From: Nymphalis io
Taxonomy: Eukaryota > Arthropoda > Insecta > Lepidoptera > Nymphalidae
Length of the DNA stretch: 64,000 nt
Reading direction: 5' to 3'
NCBI RefSeq assembly: GCF_905147045.1
Contig: NC_065898.1
Span: 5,084,001-5,148,000 of the forward strand
Positions 59,845 through 64,000 of the stretch are shown here, piece after piece (position 1 is the stretch's first letter; every line of letters starts with the position of its first letter). Made by a program: the position numbers and the translations under genes. The notes below the pieces were generated by a model. That model was not told the origin of the DNA. It saw only the letters and a program-made list of their open reading frames with translations, and did not search any database.

Positions 59845-61279
59845 ACTTTTGTAGGCCCTCACTGCCTCCCCTTCAGAAGCCTGACGGGACGCTTGCTCAC
59901 ACCGCTAAAGAGAAAGCTAATCTGTTTGCGTCTTTATTTGCGGAGTCTTTACGTCTTGACGCTGGTAGCGTGACACCTCCAGCAACACCTAGCGCCGACA
60001 CTCATATGAATGATATATGCATTTGGCAAAAGAAATTTCGCAAAATGCTACGCAGTCAAGACGAGAACAAGGTGATCTTCTGGTGTACGTCACACACATT
60101 TCGAATGAGACCATCGAGAAACACGGGGAGGCACTTGCTGTTTCTGTTGTCTGATAGGGTTTAGCATGACGGCCTTATTAGCAAGCTTCCTGCATATGAT
60201 CTGCCTGCTAGCCTGTGTGCGTGGATTTCAGACTTCCTGAGGAATCGATCGTTACAAGTGGTGGTTGATGGCCACTCGTCGGATCAAATGGCTATAAATG
60301 CCGGTGTTCCCCAAGGATCAGTGCTCTCGGCGACACTATTTCTGCTGCACATTAATGATCTGCTGATTCCCTGTATCCATGGGTACGCAGATGATTGCTA
60401 AGTTTTCGAGAGCTACAAGTCCAACGCTCGAGCTAGTGAGACCCAAATCCAGGCTCAGAGAGAGGCCATGGTAGAGCGCCTGAGCGTGACCCTTAAGGCA
60501 GTGTCCGATTGGGGCGATGCTAATTTGGTCATGTTCAGTGCATCCAAGACGCAGGCGTGTTTGTTTTCCGCCAAAAAGAGGAAATTCCATCTACCTCCCT
60601 CTTTCCGAAATGTGTTTGTACCTATAACTGACCATCTTGTCCTTCTTGGCATTACTCTCACGTCGACTCTAAATTTCGGCTCTTTTATTGAGTCCAAAGC
60701 CCGAATAGCTGCTCGAAAACTTGGTATCCTCTCCAAAGTGAGACGTTACTTTACTCCAGAACAACTGCTCAGCTTATATAAAGCACAAGTGAGGTCATGT
60801 ATGGAGTACTGCTCTCACCTTTGGGATGGCTCTGCCAAGAACCACCTTCAGGCTCTAGAGTTGATTGAGAGGTGTGCCAGAAGGCTGATAAGAGACGACA
60901 CATTGGTTGAGTCTAGGCTCCAAAGTCTTGAACATCGACGTGTGGTTGCATCACTCTCAGTCTTCTATCGGATACATTTCGGAGACTGTGCTCAGGAATT
61001 ACATGAACTGATTCCTCCCGCCCACTTTTACTATCGAACGGCCAGGCAAACGCGACCTTTGCACGCGAAGCGCTTTGAATCTACATTCATCATTCGCACT
61101 GCGAAACTATGGAATGCTTTGCCTGAGTCCGTATTTCCTGTTAGGTACAATGTTGGTGTCTTCAAATCCAGATTAAACAGGTTTCTTACAGGCAAGCGTG
61201 CTACATCTTAGACCGTGTCGATGCTTAACATCAGGCAAGTCAACGGTCAAACGCTGGCCTATTCATTGTAAAAAAAAAA
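59845..61279 (+). mobile_element. CR1/Jockey-type LINE, 5'-truncated, decayed
   Basis: Begins at an RT-upstream segment SLPPLQKPDGTLAHTAKEKA and ends at an A run (about 61270-61279). A deletion plus frameshifts remove part of the fingers region around 60075-60175. Then the RT continues with LISKLPAYDLPASLCAWISD, NAGVPQGSVLSATLFLLHIN and the catalytic GYADDC. A TAA stop follows at 60399-60401, and a long C-terminal frame runs to 61211. The missing endonuclease, deletion and stop make it inactive. Composition is markedly more GC-rich than the flanks. Confidence 0.9.
60402..61211 (+). pseudogene. LINE reverse transcriptase C-terminal half
   Basis: Uninterrupted frame of about 269 codons downstream of the YADD stop; the first ATG is at 60468. 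It contains VSDWGDANLVMFSASKTQ (the K-T-Q/E region after the catalytic box), VLLGITLTSTLNFGSF, KLGILSKVRRYFTPEQLLSL, MEYCSHLWDGSAKNHLQAL, RCARRLIRDDTLVESRLQSL and IIRTAKLWNALPESVFP, with final GKRATS. This is the palm/thumb and C-terminal domain of a CR1/Jockey-type RT. Without the catalytic half it cannot act as a polymerase. It is the longest intact coding frame in the window but not a host gene. Confidence 0.9.
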
Positions 61280-62091
61280 CCAGAAAAGTAAGATTAAAAT
61301 ATCAAATTTGTTAAATATTATCGATTCTAAATTGTGCTTACATGTGCGTATACAAATTAATAAATTTATTATAATTATAATATATGTGGTTATTGTTTGT
61401 GACCTATAAGGGCTCGAAACCTTGGACATAGGTAGAGTGTTTATTGAATAGCACATAGGACGCTTCTTTTATATAATCTTTTTTTTAAATACTACATATT
61501 TATGCAAATGGTCTAAGACCATTTATGTAATAGATGAAATTAAAAAATTTGTACCAGTCACATATTACAGCAACAATAATAAATATAGCTTAATATCTCA
61601 TTAGTAAATATTTAAATGCAAAATGTAATTTTACGATATTTTACGAAGATAAAGCAGTTAATATATGCACATACATTAATTTGATATGTATTTGTGTCAA
61701 AATAAATCTATACTTAAATTCCAACGAAATTACGTCTTAATCCGATTCTATTTTTAGATATGTTAATATTGTTTATATGCAGGAAACTCTAATTTTAGCT
61801 TAGTATGTCAATGAAATATTTGACGTGAATAATATATTAGAGTAATAAAATAAAAATGTTTTTAATATTATCCACATTTCTATATTTATTTTTCTTTAAA
61901 TATAACGCGAATGATTTTATTTTAAACTTTAGGGTTCAATGCACACAATCCGCTATATTTTGAATGAATACATTTTAGTTTACAAATAATTAAACTAATT
62001 ATATTGTATATTTTCGACAAGCCATTTAAGTTTCGATTTATCATACCGATTTAATGAGCTAAGTAAATAAGGGTCTGTGCAGGTCTATATA
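61280..62091. other. AT-rich noncoding sequence
   Basis: Nothing recognised apart from a 9-bp palindrome with a single central base (61506-61524). Confidence 0.5.
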
Positions 62092-62272
62092 AATGTTAGC
62101 GTCACGATCCCATGCGCAAGCGACCCTGTGGCGCTTCCCGTTAGACGGAAAGGGTACCGCTGATTTTTAGGAGGTATTCGAAGCGTATTCGGCGCCTTGG
62201 ACGCCGGCGAGCACTACATACCTCCCCACTGCTCCCGTGTGGAAACGCGTAATCCGTGTTTCCAGCGTAAAA
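62092..62272 (-). repeat. GC-rich repeat family D, inverted copy
   Basis: Reading minus: GCTGGAAACACGGATTACGC, CCACACGGGAGCAGTGGGGA, GTGCTCGCCGGCGTCCAAGG, AGCGGTACCCTTTCCGTCTA and GATCGTGACGCTAAC. It matches 26350-26570 along its whole length, confirming a family of about 200 bp. Confidence 0.78.
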
Positions 62273-64000
62273 TAAAAAGGCCTATATAAACTTATCGCTA
62301 AAAAAAATTTGAATTACTGTGATTTGTTTCGATGGCCTAATAAAAAAAAGTAGTAAATAAACATATATACTAAATTATGTTGAATAGGAATGGTAATGTT
62401 GTTTTAATATTATTCAATAGAATATATTGTGAATTTAAATAAATTAGAATTGACTGAAACGAAATATTGTTATAATATTTCTCACATTCACTAAGTCGAG
62501 TAATTGATCGAGCGTTTCCAATGGTTTTTCTCCACGGTTAAGGTCACGGTCGAATGTAATGGAGTCTGTGGTAGGGACGGAAATCACGTCTAAATAGAAA
62601 ATCTTGCGGTTAAGTTAGGAGAAAGAAAAATAACTTAATTGAAAGTAATATCATGAAAGCCGAAGTTCATGTTGATATTAAAACTGTTCCATTATTATCA
62701 GATTGAATTGTGATACTGTTAATAGTCATTAAATAAATTTGTATTTTATTTTTCGCTTTTTATGTTAAAATTGTTATAGGTACGAGCTTACGTAGACATA
62801 TTGTATAGTAGCATTAACATATATGCTAATATAGTTAACATAGTCGTGTAATACCTTATTTGGTCATACACAATGAACATTGTCATATTTAAACATCAAC
62901 TACAAGTAATTCAACTTTATTAATAATCAAGTAAAATAAAAACACAATAAAAACGAAAGCAAAGATCGACGATAGAAAAGAACGAAATGCCGATTTTAAT
63001 CAAAGAAAGGATTAAATATTCACTGACTTGCAAAATGCTAAATAAATATCGCTTTTTGATAAACTATTCTAGACTAAGCTCGAAAATGGATGCTTATTTA
63101 AGCGAGGGTTATAAATTGATCGTCATTACTCTCCCGATAATACCTAGCTCCTACAGAGCTGCCGCAAAACGCCACAAATCTTACGACAGAATACAGCCAT
63201 TTCTAACAAGATCCGAGCCATCGAAGTCTTTATTATGATTTTAACATATCCCTCGGAGCGATCATTTAGGAAATAAATTGTTCTACTTTGAATGTAAATT
63301 AACTTAGCGACTTGCGAAGCTTGATTTGGCTATCCGAAAGCATTGGTATTGCAAAGAAATTCATGATATCAAATATTTTATGTAAAATCATAAGAAAATA
63401 GCAATTGGTAAAATTGCTTGAAATACATAATATATATGTTAATATTGTTGGCTTGCTCCTCGGAAAAGTGGATAGCTTATAATTCAAGATCAATATAATT
63501 TAAGACATCAGATCTCTTGTCCTTGAGATTGATACTCGTGTTAGGTGAATAAAGTCTGAAAGGGTTTTCTGTTAATAAATCAGCAGAAGCAATAGGAAGT
63601 TTTTTTGTTGGGAGGGTTGAGGCTTGAATTTTCTTCGTTCGCACATATAATATATCCTGTGCCATTGGCTATTTTCTGTTAAGATTGACCGACGTCACTG
63701 CAATCGATCAGGAGGACAAAATCATCAACATTATCATATTGGATATAAAAGACAATTTGTCAGTAATATATAAATTGATCGGAATAGAGCCTTGATTTTG
63801 AAGACGTCGCGCTTCGAAATTGTATATTATTCGAGTAGCATTTCAGTGAGATCTTCGTTTTATACTGTAATGTAAACTTATACCAGTACCCGTATCTTCT
63901 AGATATGCGTACTTGCAAATCTCCTGCTCAGATGATTACTTTTTTATTATTCATTGCAAAATGTAGACGAACAAATGGTTCCTAATGTGAAGTGGTTTCC
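62273..64000. other. AT-rich noncoding sequence to the window edge
   Basis: No gene is recognised. Open frames at 62987-63238 (+), 63299-63493 (-) and 63477-63665 (-) have no domain and no splice or start support. If the Pde11 intron continues, the next exon lies beyond 64000. Confidence 0.5.

Noticed and set aside
62987..63238. 83-codon open frame near the right edge, considered as a possible Pde11 exon
   Set aside because: Its residues do not resemble GAF-A or any PDE block, and no acceptor/donor pair fits the needed phase.
1..64000. CRISPR arrays, bacterial operons, phage or organelle DNA
   Set aside because: No regularly spaced repeats with unique spacers, no operon-like gene packing; repeats are dispersed retroelements and the gene has spliceosomal introns.
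47782..64000. Further Pde11 exons
   Set aside because: Eye search for the GAF-A continuation found nothing between splice signals. A short exon could still be missed; a spliced alignment with a lepidopteran Pde11 protein would settle it.

Overview
The window looks like nuclear DNA from a lepidopteran insect, probably a butterfly; the species cannot be read from it. It is strongly AT-rich and intronic in character. It is packed with tRNA-derived SINEs and other short interspersed repeats of lepidopteran type, 5'-truncated RTE and CR1/Jockey-type LINEs, and one Tc1 DNA transposon. No bacterial-style operons, RNA operons or CRISPR arrays are present.

Only one host gene is supported: the 5' part of Pde11 (dual-specificity cAMP/cGMP phosphodiesterase 11, PDE5/6/11 family) on the + strand. 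Four coding exons are visible at 19407-19548, 28296-28412, 34569-34746 and 47636-47781. They join in phase (2, 2, 0, 2) and give about 194 codons: the N-terminal regulatory leader, the KATR and KISAHEFERGG linker motifs, and the start of GAF domain A. The rest of GAF-A, GAF-B and the catalytic HD domain lie beyond the right edge. Introns are 8.7, 6.2 and 12.9 kb, with at least 16.2 kb after the fourth exon.

Layout. 1-19406 is 5' intron or flank with a Tc1 element (1002-2623), a decayed RTE LINE on the minus strand (6418-8142) and several SINEs. 19549-28295 holds a young SINE, a LINE 3' end and repeats. 28413-34568 starts with a SINE inserted 5 bp past the donor, including its target repeat. 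34747-47635 is the SINE-richest intron and holds a composite SINE (42638-43179) related to an inverted segment at 46663-46908. 47782-64000 holds old SINEs and a decayed CR1/Jockey-type LINE (59845-61279).

The most interesting signals are products of template jumping. First, a chimeric SINE has a 12-bp target duplication, and its internal 246 bp match an inverted locus 3.8 kb away at 242/246 positions while the flanking SINE body is clearly more diverged. Second, a set of hairpins with 4-5 nt loops; at three of them the consensus of the surrounding repeat shows that the loop itself is inverted, the signature of an intrastrand template switch. No novel protein-coding system was found.
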